Source: Pristionchus mayeri
Lineage: Eukaryota > Nematoda > Chromadorea > Rhabditida > Neodiplogasteridae
Length of the DNA: 64,000 nt
NCBI GenBank assembly: GCA_036245805.1
Contig: BTRK01000002.1
Coordinates: 27,955,067 to 28,019,066 of the forward strand
Direction of reading: 5' to 3'
The translations under genes were made by a program, and so were the position numbers. The notes beneath the pieces were generated by a model, which worked only from the letters and a program-made list of their open reading frames with translations, was not told the origin of the DNA and made no database searches. Each line of letters begins with the position of its first letter. The first letter of the stretch is position 1. Of the stretch, positions 44,065 through 55,000 are shown one piece after another.

Positions 44065-47061
44065 CTAATGGAAGAAACTGCAACCGATGATTTTTGCATC
44101 GAGATCGATCTTTGAAGAGTACTGCAATTTCAGTTTGTGATTAACTTTGTGTGCTAAACAAGAAAAATACCGTCGGTAAGGTCGCACAAAGTAGAGGGTG
44201 AAGAACGGACTCAGAGTGACTAGGACTGCCCCTACCTGAAATCCAATGTTGCCTGATTCTCAAGCGATAAGATATTATGGTAAACTGGAAAGAAGTACTG
44301 CTACCGATAAAGCATGAATTGCACCCAAATGCCGCCCGTACTTACCATGTGGGTGGTGTACTCGAGTGCTACCAGGTTGAGGATGTTTAGTTGTCCTGAA
44401 AAGAGGGTGGCATTCAAGGGAGGGAAATGGGCACTTCTTGACGTCCTTTACACTCCATTGTCTAAAGGGCCCAGCGTACTTCCCAACCACACTCGCAATT
44501 ACGCACGTCGAAAGTGGAAAATAATCCAGAATAGAAGGCAAAACTCGCCCACGAGATAGGTTACAGTGGAGAAGACGAAGAGGGAGGGAAGACAGGCTTG
44601 GAAGATGAGTCCGCGGATGATTTCCCGGTGGGAAACGCGCATTCCCTCGCTCATGTGAGCGAGATTCGCAGCCAATTTACCGTGAATCAAACTGCTGGTG
44701 ATGAGAATGATCTGAAATTATGGAAATTCTAACTTCAATGTTGCGTCTATTTTCGGATATCTCCTATTGCAATCTTCAATAGAGATTCGCAGTAACTTTA
44801 AGGTATATCTGCCGGATGATGCTTGGCTTTTACAGAAGCCGAAAAGGCTCATTTCGAAAGTGAATCTGGTCATGTCGTCATGCTCTATTAGGAAGTGTCC
44901 ATTTCCCTAATAGCCAATGCCAATAAAATTGTTATCATAAATAGTGATGTAAATAGCGTACGGTATAAGCTGGTACGCAGGGCGCGCAGACCCACACGAG
45001 CGGGAAGATGACTGAGGGAACGAGGACTGAAGGGAGGCCAGCAACTGAAATAGCAACTGAAATTGCGTGTAGTCAGATTAGTAGTAGGTACACATAACGA
45101 TTGCTAAAATTTCACTTCCTTCTACAGATTTCGATTCGTGTTGTTCTTTCTGCACTGCTTGTTGTCATCGAGAAGCCGGAAGAGAGGACAAGAGTGAGAC
45201 TCATACAGTCTCACGAAGACTACAAGCCGCACTTCTACACCATGGCAAGAATTACTGAGTACCCCACTTCTTGTGTTCTTACTGCATCAACCTGTGAGCG
45301 CGGTCAGTCCCCGTCCCAAGACCCAAGATGATCTCTTTAGTCTTGCTGGATGAATAATTCTCTTTACTCAGTAGTCAAGAACATTGCACGGGCTGTCAGA
45401 ATGAACAATGCCTTTCTTCATCTCCTTGAATAGCAAGAGAAGAAGGGGAATGCGAAAATAATCATTCGTCGAGGGGTTCCCCCGTTTTCTTGGTAATATC
45501 AGCAGATATTTTCTTGGTTTCACATGGTTGTTCCTTTGAAGCGCCGCAGCTGCCAATCATTTTAGTATACGCGCTAGCTTGCTTCATTCTCTCGGAACAA
45601 TGTCGTATGAGAACGCACCAAAGTAGAACCAAAAATAATACCCTTCAGCAGTATTTACGCAGAACGTATTGACAGTGTGGGCTACTAATACTGGATAAGG
45701 GTGCTTTTTGGTTCTCATCCGATGGGTTCTCATCCGACCAAGCTCCGTAAATTTGTGAACACATACACCAATAGTTAGGAGAGTTCTGCGGAAATGATTG
45801 GACTAGTATGGCAATGACTGCGGCGGGTTTTCATCCGACCTCGTGTCCATTCTCTCACCCAAATCTGCGCCCTCGACGACGTGGTCGGGGCCGATCGTTG
45901 CTAGTTGAGCCTTCGCCTCTGATTCCTTGTATAGAGGAGTAGTCGCGCACCAACACTGAAAGAATATTTGTATGGACTAATTAATTAAGTTAGTTTGAAG
46001 AATTAGTAAACGAACGAATAACATGGCTGTCGGTAGGTAAAGTGCGATGGCGACTGCAGCAACTCTATGAGGAGACGGACGAGGCCGGAGAATTACGTAG
46101 TACCTTCAGAATTAATATTCAATAATTGTTGTTTTTTTTGCATGGGGTCGTGTGCGTATGCAAACACTCAGTGTCGAATACTTCAGCATTCCCCCTGTTC
46201 ACGAAACATATCGCGATTCTCGGAATTTTCCGCGCGGGAAACTTACGCCAGACAAAATCCACGAAACACATTCGAAATAGCATTCGCGTCTATTGCTTCG
46301 TGAGAACGTACGCGGAATTCCCCGCAAATTTTTTTCCCGCAACTTGCCTGTAATAGAAGCAGGCTGCCAGCATGATTACATAGTGAGCGAAGGAGTGTGT
46401 GATCACCATTTCCAGGTAGTAGCCGAGTTGGTAGGAGCTGAAAGAGAGGATTTGAGAAAATCCTCAGGAAATTTTGTTCGATTCCCGTATAGATGAGGAA
46501 TAAACCAAAAATTCTTTCAAGGATAAAGTCATCACAATGAGATGCTCACCCTATCGACTTGACAGGACCACTGATGACGAAGAAGAGAGAGGCTCCTTTG
46601 GGGATTAACCTGGAGCACCATTGTTTTCTATTGAATAAATGCTGACTCAAACCTTACAAACATGAGTCCCGAAGTGATGATATTCGTCAGATCGATAGCA
46701 GTTTGAGAGAAAAGCAGGAAGGAGTAACATCTGAAAGAATCAAGTAATCACAACGAGAACATCCACATTCGATTTGTGAAGAAGTCTGCTATGAATGGAG
46801 GTGTGAAGTATGATTTGACTGTTGCACATCCTACTATTTTGGAGCAATGGTCTCATTCTCTTCAGTTTTCATGCTATCTCGCTGGTCAGAGAGACGAGAG
46901 AGCGTGCAAACTGAAGAGAATCAGACGATTGCTCCTATTTGTACCCACCTCAGTTGCTGAGGCGTTCGTGTTACAATTAGCATCAACAGCATAGCGTTGA
47001 CCGCTGTTCCCAATGAACAGATGATGTAGTGGAGAACCGACAAGATGAGTGGAGGCGACAT
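44065..47061 (-). CDS. Srd-type serpentine chemoreceptor
   Basis: Minus-strand exons from ATG 47059-47061 to TAG 44065-44067. Exon 1 (46949-47061) is SPPLILSVLHYIICSLGTAV... ending RTPQQLR, the TP..LR start seen in Srd/Str receptors. Later exons carry RLIPKGASLFFVISGPVKSI (near 46560-46600), HSFAHYVIMLAACFYY (near 46400), VAAVAIALYLPTAMLF (near 46050), a loop with EAKAQLATIGPDHVVEG (near 45900), and TM5 (PSVLVPSVIFPLVWVC, near 45010). The SHREIIRGLIFQACLPSLFV block is near 44600, EYTTHM near 44350, and the C-terminal PFFTLYFVRPYRRYF near 44185. Block order and the (V/I)KPYR-like end fit class Srd. One short exon near 45240-45290 is unresolved. Two introns appear to have GC donors. The protein should sense odorants in ciliated neurons; the ligand is unknown. 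Confidence 0.75.
45640..45745. repeat. MITE-like repeat in an Srd intron
   Basis: AACCAAAAATAATACCCTTC on the left pairs with AAGGGTGCTTTTTGGTTCTC on the right, which is followed by CATCCGATGGGTTCTCATCC. Relatives are at about 51585-51715 and 23200-23350. The CGGATGAGAAC terminus is shared with the palindromic MITEs, so these are probably long and short members of one family. Confidence 0.6.
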
Positions 47062-47889
47062 TCTGGCATATTTAGTTATTAGATGAAATGATTTCCATAA
47101 ACAATGAATCCCGGTTAATAGGAAAGAATCCGCTAATGAACAGCCGGAATTGGGCGGCCATAAAACATAATTGTCTATTTCTCGAGCAACACTGCACAAC
47201 AGGATTATAGAACATTGCGTAACAGCTAAATGCAGAACCAATCAGCAGGACGACGTTGTTGTTATGCAGCTCTGTTCAATGAATTCTCAATTATATTTGT
47301 TCAAGCCCCACTGATTTAACGTGCGCTTATCCGGTTTTCCTGTTAACTATCAATCGTATAGACAAAAACGGCTGAAAATGGAAATTGAAAATGGAAATTT
47401 TTTTTAAAAAGAAATTTTTTTTTATCTAGATTAAGGAATGATAGTTTTGGATCAAAAGCACGGCTAAGCACAGATACAAATTCAATAGAAAATTGGACCA
47501 ATACAAAATATTTTGTCGTGCAGTTAGCATAAGATCAGGAATTATGTGGGAGGTTGATTTGGTGTTCGGTCACATTTTGTGAAATAACAATGAGGCAGCT
47601 CACTCAAGGGGATTCTGTTGAGGATGTTGTGACGATATGACAGATGTTGTTAATGATTTTCGCATAATTATGAGAACTGAATGAATACATAATCTACAAT
47701 ATTCACCTGTTGTCGCTTGCTGGTCTCCGATCAAGATGTTGAGTCAAACCAGGTTGATCTTTCCATTTCAAAGTGATCTTTTTCGATGGGACAAGTGATC
47801 GACAGAATACATTGAGTGAGAGCTATAGTGGACAAAAGCGGAGGTTCATTTTGATTTTTTGATTTATTTCCAGAATCTCTAGTTCATCG

Positions 47890-48840
47890 AATCATTGCAG
47901 AACTGGTTTCGACTGGAATGGTATCTACCGAAGAAACGCTAAATAGCTCTCTGATCCACCACTTTGGTGTTTTTCGTCCATTAGTTTCGCAGTTCCTTTC
48001 ACAACTCAACACATCAAAAATGGTTTTCCATAGCCACCAGAATTGCATTCTCTCCTCTCTTCCTCCCACAACTTTTTTAAACGTGAAAGTCACTCACCTT
48101 TTATATTTCTTGACAAAGTACCGCTACAAAAAGTTGAAGTCTACAGTAACCGGAGACGCTTATCATCGTTGCACACGGCACGTGGTTAAGTAAGTCAGAT
48201 GCATTTTGTACTCTGTTTATTTAATGCCGAGGAAGTTCTCGCTTTATCTTTGCAGCTTTTACGAGGCGCCTGATGAACTATTACCAACCGATTTCCTCCC
48301 ACCATCACGACCTTATTCAACAGGTGCATAGGCGGAAGTAAGGTGTTTATCAAATTGTTTTAACATTTAAAAATAAAATAATCTATTAGTTGGCTCTGGC
48401 ATTTCTACCGAAGAAACACCAAATATCCACCTAATTTACCACTGTGGTCATCCTCGTCCAATGTTTTTGTGGTCCCTGTCACAACTCAACACTTCATCGG
48501 TATCCCATGGCCACCAGACTGGGCTTCAGTCATCATTTCTTCCCCTTTTTTCCTCCCTTTGGCTCCAGGTTACTTGCGAAAATGCCCCTCATTTCATCTG
48601 TTTCTAACTAAGCGACGCAATAATACCTTCTCCAGTAACCGAAGATGCCGCTCACTGTAGCACAGATGTGTAAGTCAATCGTCGTTGTTCTCATCTGTCT
48701 AATGTTTAGGGAGCATCCGATTTCTCTTCGCGGCATTTCTGTTGCGTTTGATGAACTATTCCCTTACCCGATCTCCACCCACCATGGAGACCTTTCTGAG
48801 TATGCAACAGGTGAACAGATGCGGAAGCTAGGTGTTTTTT
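47890..48840 (+). repeat. Tandem duplication of about 500 bp with possible coding exons
   Basis: Blocks at 47915-48340 recur in the same order at about 48395-48835 (TCTACCGAAGAAAC, TCACAACTCAACAC, CAGTAACCGGAGACGC / CAGTAACCGAAGATGC, GATGAACTATT). In the first copy a frame from an acceptor at 47873 stays open for about 65 codons (VSTEETLNSSLIHHF...), and the second keeps a similar frame (ISTEETPNIHLIYH). That suggests a duplicated exon of an unrecognised gene. No start or family could be assigned. Bases 47062-47870 show nothing. Confidence 0.45.
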
Positions 48841-49440
48841 CCTAATTAATTAGCATATTATTTGGCCCTGTCAGAACATAACTCTCATAGTCTGAATCAT
48901 AGAGCACTGAAATGTAAAATATGTAAGCAACGACCGAGATTGGATGGAATTCTAGGAACCAGAGTCGGATCAATACTATGATGTCGCCATAGTTCTCATC
49001 CGACCTAGTGTCATTCCAATCTCCTCCTTCAGACTTTCCCTGCTGTAACCATATGCAATATGAATCCGTACAAGAAAAAGAGAGCGGGCGAAGTTGTAAC
49101 CGCCTTTGACGCCGAGCTGAATACCTTCATGGACTACTCTCACGTATACAATTTTTGTCTTGTGGCCTTAAAATACCGGTGTTTAGGCTGTTGCTGGTAA
49201 CACTACTCATAATAATTATGGCATTTTGGTATGCAATATCTGATGCGCATTGAAAGCACTCAATATTTTGGAACAATGAAATCGATCAAAAGTTGTCAAG
49301 GAAGATTAGTCCAATGGAGAGGAGAGCTAGAGATGTTGTCAATATGATTGCGGCTAAGTATAACTCTGTAAGATATCGGATCGAAATATGGGACCTATCA
49401 TATCGTTCGCTTGAAATTCGAGCACTTCGAACGAAGTTCG

Positions 49441-52083
49441 GCACAACAAGAAAGTCGCCTCTATGATTTCGTGTCACTCGGGTTACCGAGGGTGCCACTG
49501 ACGATACGCATAGTTATTTTGCACATGCACCTTCCGTTGGCTCCAGATGATATATTGCAGTACCTCATTCAGACAATACTCTCGCAATCTCTCTACTCAT
49601 TCGATGAATTGATCACGTCCTGTGCTTTCGAAGACATTTACTTCTCGGAAATCTCAGAGTATCGTACAGATTTCATTCGACTAAATTAAGTGACTCTTTA
49701 AGGGAATCCTTCACTCAGTTCATCGATCCCTCGTACGGTAGATGCTTCACGTTCAAAGGAACAACCCCTGGATTTGTAGCGGGAGAACATTCCAGACTCA
49801 CACTTATCGCCAATGTACAAGTAAGGATGCAACTCCATGTATATTTACCTGCCAGACGTCTTCCAATCATTGTCATTCCGTGTATGGAGCGAAATATTTG
49901 CAGAAATGGGACAACAATAGCACCGAGTCACGCCATTATCCATTCTTCGGTGCTCCCGGAGTGAAGGTTCAACACTTTACTTACAGATATTTTGTTAGAT
50001 ATTTTCGCAATTATCCGATCGTCAGCTCTTCCACTCAACTGTCAGCTTATCATGTCTCTTCTAGGTGGTTGTGCATGATCCATCTGAATATCCCGATTTT
50101 GAGAAGGGGCAGAATGCAAGAGCCGGCTACAATACGGAAATCGGCCTTGAAGCGGTACAACTGCTCATTAATACCTAAAAAATCTCGAAAAAAAATCTTG
50201 TAATATCGGCTACGAACGTACGAGAGGCAGCTGTTTTGAATCCGACTACACTGAGAGCAGTTACTATCCGGTAGATTACGGATTTCAAGATTATCGATTT
50301 TTTGATTGACAGGAATACAAGTACAGTGAGCACTCTTGTTACGCTACATGCAGCCAGAAAGAGGCATTCGAAAGGTGAGAACATAAACTTATTTACCGTG
50401 AACTGGATATCTCCCTTTCGCAATTCGTCATTGTGTACAATCGAAAAATCTGGTAGAAGTCAAAGCAAAGCAAAATAGTAATCCTATCCCTCTAACCGCA
50501 CGATTTCTTATATTAGGTTGATGCAAAAGTCTTAAGGTTTTTTGATATTTTGCCTTCCATCTTCCTTTCAGTTTGACCGACGAACTTCCGTATATTAATT
50601 ACTAATGTGGCCTTGCATAGTCTTTCAGATGCGCACCCTTTCAGAATTGCCCAATCGGAGAGGCAAGGGTAGGACAAAGTTAAAATTGCGAAAAATTTTC
50701 CGTAGAAAACGACACATTTCTCAATATTATGTTTCCTCTGAAGCATGAATGCTCAATTCTTGGTGGTTATATGAAGCTCCCATCTTTACCATACACATAT
50801 TTTTTCTCATGGATGATGGAAGTTACTTCCTTTTGAGGAATGCATTGATCAGTAAATACATATTGCTACATATTGCATGTTTTATGTTGATTTTGCATAT
50901 TTTTGAAAAATGAGAAATTCAAATTTTCTGAAACGAGATAGGTGCAGGCGCCAATATTTTTACGATGCAAAAAATCCGAAAAGTTTCATGTAGCCAGCGT
51001 CGACAATATATTTTCAATAGCATGTAATTCGATCCAAACTTAATCGAGGCACAGTTGGAGCATATTTTCTGAAGGGGTATACGTGATAATTCGCAGACAT
51101 GGGTATGGGCAGGTTTCGTGAATTTTGCCAACAAATATCCAGTAAAATATAATCATAATTTCTTTTATCATAATTTCTTGCGTTGACTGCGATATCGGAT
51201 TGATTGAAATGTGTGTATGTAAAGTACAAGCATACCTCTAAACACTGCTATGTTTGTTAGTCATTGTGATTTGGGACAAGAGAATTATGATAGTTCAAAG
51301 TACGGACACAAAAAACCGCAAGATCAACCTGATACTATCCAGGTGCAACTGCCACAATTCCCGCTATTTCGGTCCCTCCACGGGTGCTTCCTTCTGCTCA
51401 CCCACTCCTACAAATGGTAAAGCCAATCGATAATATCCAAACTGATCTTTGATCTTTAGTCTCGTGCTTGGGCGGTCTTAAGAGCCACAGTGAGGATGAG
51501 ACGACCTTGGAAGAGAGAAGGGGCTGCAACTGCAAACCAGCTTGTAAGGTGAGAAATCTGAAAAACAAGCATTGTTAATGGAACTGGGTCAGATGAGAAC
51601 CCACCGGATGAGAACCAAAAAACCTTCCGTAGTATTTTCAGATAAGATGTTTTAGTAGTGTGGGAGCCTTGTGTGATCATAATGGAGAAGGGGTATTTTT
51701 TTTGTTTTCATCCGACCTAGAACCATTGCCAATATGCGGTATTCTTATTGAATTCTCGGACATTAATGATAGAGAAAGCATGTCATCAGAATAATACAAC
51801 AATTTAGGAGGTGGAATACAAAATGAACGCTCAATCGATCCGTAGAATTAACTGCTACGAGGGGTTTTCTTTGGCCACGAATACGAAGTGTTTCAACCAA
51901 TTGGAAGTACAAGTTAGTATTTTTTGATCTTCACTTCTACATTTTGTTTTCAATACTTCAGGTCTTCTTCGATACCACGATGAAAACAACTCATTCGGAG
52001 TTATTCGGAGTTAATTCGGAATTTGGTCCAACAATATCGAGTGAAAACAATATTTTTATTCAGAAGCATTCTAAAGCTCATTT
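49441..52083 (+). pseudogene. DEG/ENaC (degenerin-type) sodium channel subunit, decayed
   Basis: Plus-strand exons match the extracellular part of DEG/ENaC channels in order: SFDELITSCAFED (near 49600), LRESFTQFIDPSYGRCFTFK then AGEHSRLTLIANVQ (49700-49800), FFGAPGVK / VVVHDPSEYPDF then GQNARAGYNTEIGL (49950-50160), CFESDYTESSYYPVDYG (50235-50285), YSEHSCYATCSQKEAFER (50320-50380), CNCHNSRYFGPSTGASFC (51343-51410), RRGCNCKPACK (51510-51550) and VFFDTTMKTTHSE (51961-52000). Such channels pass Na+ in mechano- and chemosensory cells. The frame slips in an A-rich run near 50180, no clear TM1 exon was found, and the exons needed for the pore and TM2 are missing because the convergent UGT gene begins at 52087. 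An 820-bp MITE sits in one intron. A base-call error in the A runs could explain the slip but not the missing TM2. Confidence 0.7.
50513..51332. mobile_element. Non-autonomous mariner-like element, 820 bp
   Basis: The left end is TTAGGTTGATGCAAAAGTCT followed by TAAGGTTTTTT. The right end read inward is TCAGGTTGATCTTGCGGTTT, which aligns with a short deletion. TA lies at 50511-50512 and 51333-51334. It sits in an intron of the DEG/ENaC gene. No transposase was recognised. Confidence 0.65.
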
Positions 52084-52086
52084 CCA

Positions 52087-55000
52087 TCAGTTGCTCTTCA
52101 CTTTCACATTTGCTCTTACGAAATTCCTCAATACGTACGACAACGATCGATATACAGCGAACGCAAAAATTAGTGTGAATACAGAGACAATTCCGATAAT
52201 ATCGATATTGTGGTAGACGATGTACGAGAGTTCGCGGCCCTGAATGAGACAATTTCGGAATTTTTCTGCAGAGCTCTGGATGATAGAGCTTCCAAAGTTC
52301 GAGACCGCAAGACGTAATGACAAAATCGTCACATGAGTCATTTTTTTGTGCCTAAGGTAACCAAAACGGTCTAAATAAGATCAATGTATCAAAGTGAATC
52401 ACGATGCGTTTTCAATATTTCTTTAGCATTTCACCTCTGTGTTAAGCGTTTTCTGCGCTCCGAACTTTGCAGCAAACTCGACGTGTTTCACTAGAAGTTC
52501 CCTCGGAGTGAACGGTCTCGATTCCATCACTCGTTTCACTTCACGAGCCCGTTCGATGTGCCTGCGATCGATCGATCACTACCGTATACTCGAATGAGCT
52601 ACCGTACACTTCATCCTCGAGAATCTCCCTAAGAGCTTCCTCGATTTTGTCGGCATTCTCCAGATTGGTCTTGTCGAAGACCTTGCCGAATCCGACGAAT
52701 TCTGAAAGGGAAAGAATATGTTTACCATTCTTCTACAAGTTTTGGTTAGGAAATGGCCTTAGTTTTGCACATTGCATAAAAGTTGAAAATGGTAACTTTC
52801 CCCACCAGCAGCAGCCGCGTTTCTGTTCTGATCGCCGAAGAGAGGGACAAGTAGAGAGGATTTGCCTCTGGAACATCGAGTTATTCACACTTTTTTCACT
52901 CTCCAATATGCTACTTCGTTGAAAATTAGCCCGAGTTAGATGGATTGTGGAATGCAGAGCTTGAGACGTTCGGAACAGAATAAACCGATATAGAACCAGC
53001 AGTATCAGAACAATTCAAGATCAGCATTGTAGTAGACAAGGTAGGCGAGTTCTAACCTGGAAGCAGCCTCGAAGTAGGATCCCTTGCCCGCGTGAGTGAG
53101 GAAGCCGTGCACGCGACCGTCCTCTGCTCATTTTAGGAATTAATAGTGATATCATAATAATAATAATAATTTTCAAATGTCTTCTCCTCATACGTTCAAT
53201 CAGATGTTTTTAGCAGCGGGTGCTGAAAAATAGACATCACTATCGAAATGCGTAGTGAGTTCTCTCCCAAAATTAATTTATTTCTCTGCGACAGCGCTCA
53301 AGACATTGCTCAATGCTGCATCTTGAGTGGATATCTCATTTGTGTAACTCGTGCCTTCCTTTTGCCAACGTGCACCCAAATGAGATGCAAATGCAAGGAA
53401 ACGATAACTGAGCCACAGTCAATTCTAGGCTTTTCTAATACAATTAAATCGCCCCCTCCCGATATGTTCGCGTACGATTTTTTTTGTTGCAGCGGGAGCT
53501 TTATTGGCACTGCTGAATGTCCGAACTGATATCCCTTCGGAGAAACATACATTTTCATTATTCGAAAACTGATTGCATTTCAGGGTGCTCCGATCTTTTT
53601 TATTACTGAACCACTGAATGAAAATCAGTCCTTGCGTTCTCTCTCGTCGGTACTACATATAACGTCATGCCGCCTTTGATATATAAAAGACGGCATGACG
53701 TCATCCGACAAAGTGCCCTCTCGCCTGCATGTTCGGTGATAGAGCACGCAGAATGAAGAGAATAATTTCATACCGAGCCACCTCTAGTCCTTCCTCACCG
53801 AGTAGGTCATTCTGCGGAATCCATTTCCTCAGCAGAAGATTATCGATCCCCACAGCGAATTCCTCCTTGTCCTCTGGTCGCTCGTACTTCCACACGAAGG
53901 TCGTGTCGGGGAAACGGGAGAAGGCCTGGAAATGGCGGCTACCGTAAACGACTATCCTCTACCCCCACGCATCTCCTAAAGGCACTTCGCACTGAAATAT
54001 TTTGCCTAGATAAACCTTTTCCGCATTGAAATTCATCACTCTCAGAGCCAAATTTACTCTCAAAGCAGTAATCAACCTTTCCAGCCTGCCTAGGCGAAGA
54101 ATACGATTCGAATAGAGATCGGTGGATCGATGAATACAGTACCCCTTCTATCTACGGTAATTTCACCTCGGCCAGCGCCTTCTTCATCGGCAGCGGCATG
54201 AGGAAGGCTCTGGCTACAGTCCCGAAGGAGACGACGACAGATCGACGACGGAGAGAGAGAATCGACTCCCACTCCTGGGATGGATCAGATATCACGGCAC
54301 TAGATCGGATGATAACTATGACGTCATTCCGCCGACCTAGCCCCTGATCAGAAATCACTCTGATACAAGTAGTGAAATTGATTGTGATGTAGTCTACACC
54401 GATTGACACCCATAAATCATCCCCAAGCAATTCTGCATTCTTTGAAACATTGCTTGAAACATAACCAGACCACCAAAAGCAAAACGAAAATCTCAATCAT
54501 TTCGATTTCTATCTCGCTTCGGTGGTGTGATTATGTTTCAGACAATCTTTCAAAGGAAGAAGAGTTGCTTTTGGATGATGGTCCGCAGGCAGTTTGTAGT
54601 ATAATGACAAGATACCATGAGTTTCTTGGAAGCCCAAAAATGGTATAAATTGCAGTACCTCATCGAGTTCGTTAGCCTTTCTCACTCCGATTCCTCCGAT
54701 CTCGATGATCTTTCTCAGAGTCGGTCGAGCGAAGTCAAGGAAGGGATCGGAATTAGTGAGCGTGAACGAGGAGCCAGCGATGATGTCCTGAAAGTTGTCT
54801 GATTATCAGTTATCAAACGTTTTCCTTTTGAAATATATTTTCAGACTGTGAAAATTATCAGTGTTGTGAACGGATCAGAATGAGTTTCACCTGTGCATTA
54901 TATACCGTGAGACAACAATCTCGTTGTTGTTGGTGAAGACAAACTCACAGTGAAATCTGGGAATTGCTCTCCGTATTTCTCCTTGAATAGTCGCTCGGTG

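Noticed and set aside
45101..45331. Plus-strand 76-aa frame (ISIRVVLSALLVVIEKPE...) as an exon
   Set aside because: It lies inside the Srd gene on the opposite strand, has no partner exons, and its acceptor-like start is not supported by a start or donor.
49286..49498. Minus-strand membrane-like frame (YLAAIILTTSLALLSIGLIF)
   Set aside because: It looks like a receptor end, but no upstream exons were found on the minus strand, and the DEG/ENaC exons start on the plus strand just beside it.
51456..51680. Minus-strand 74-aa frame as a gene end
   Set aside because: The plus strand of the same interval encodes the CKPACK block of the DEG/ENaC gene with good splice sites, so the minus frame is its antisense shadow.
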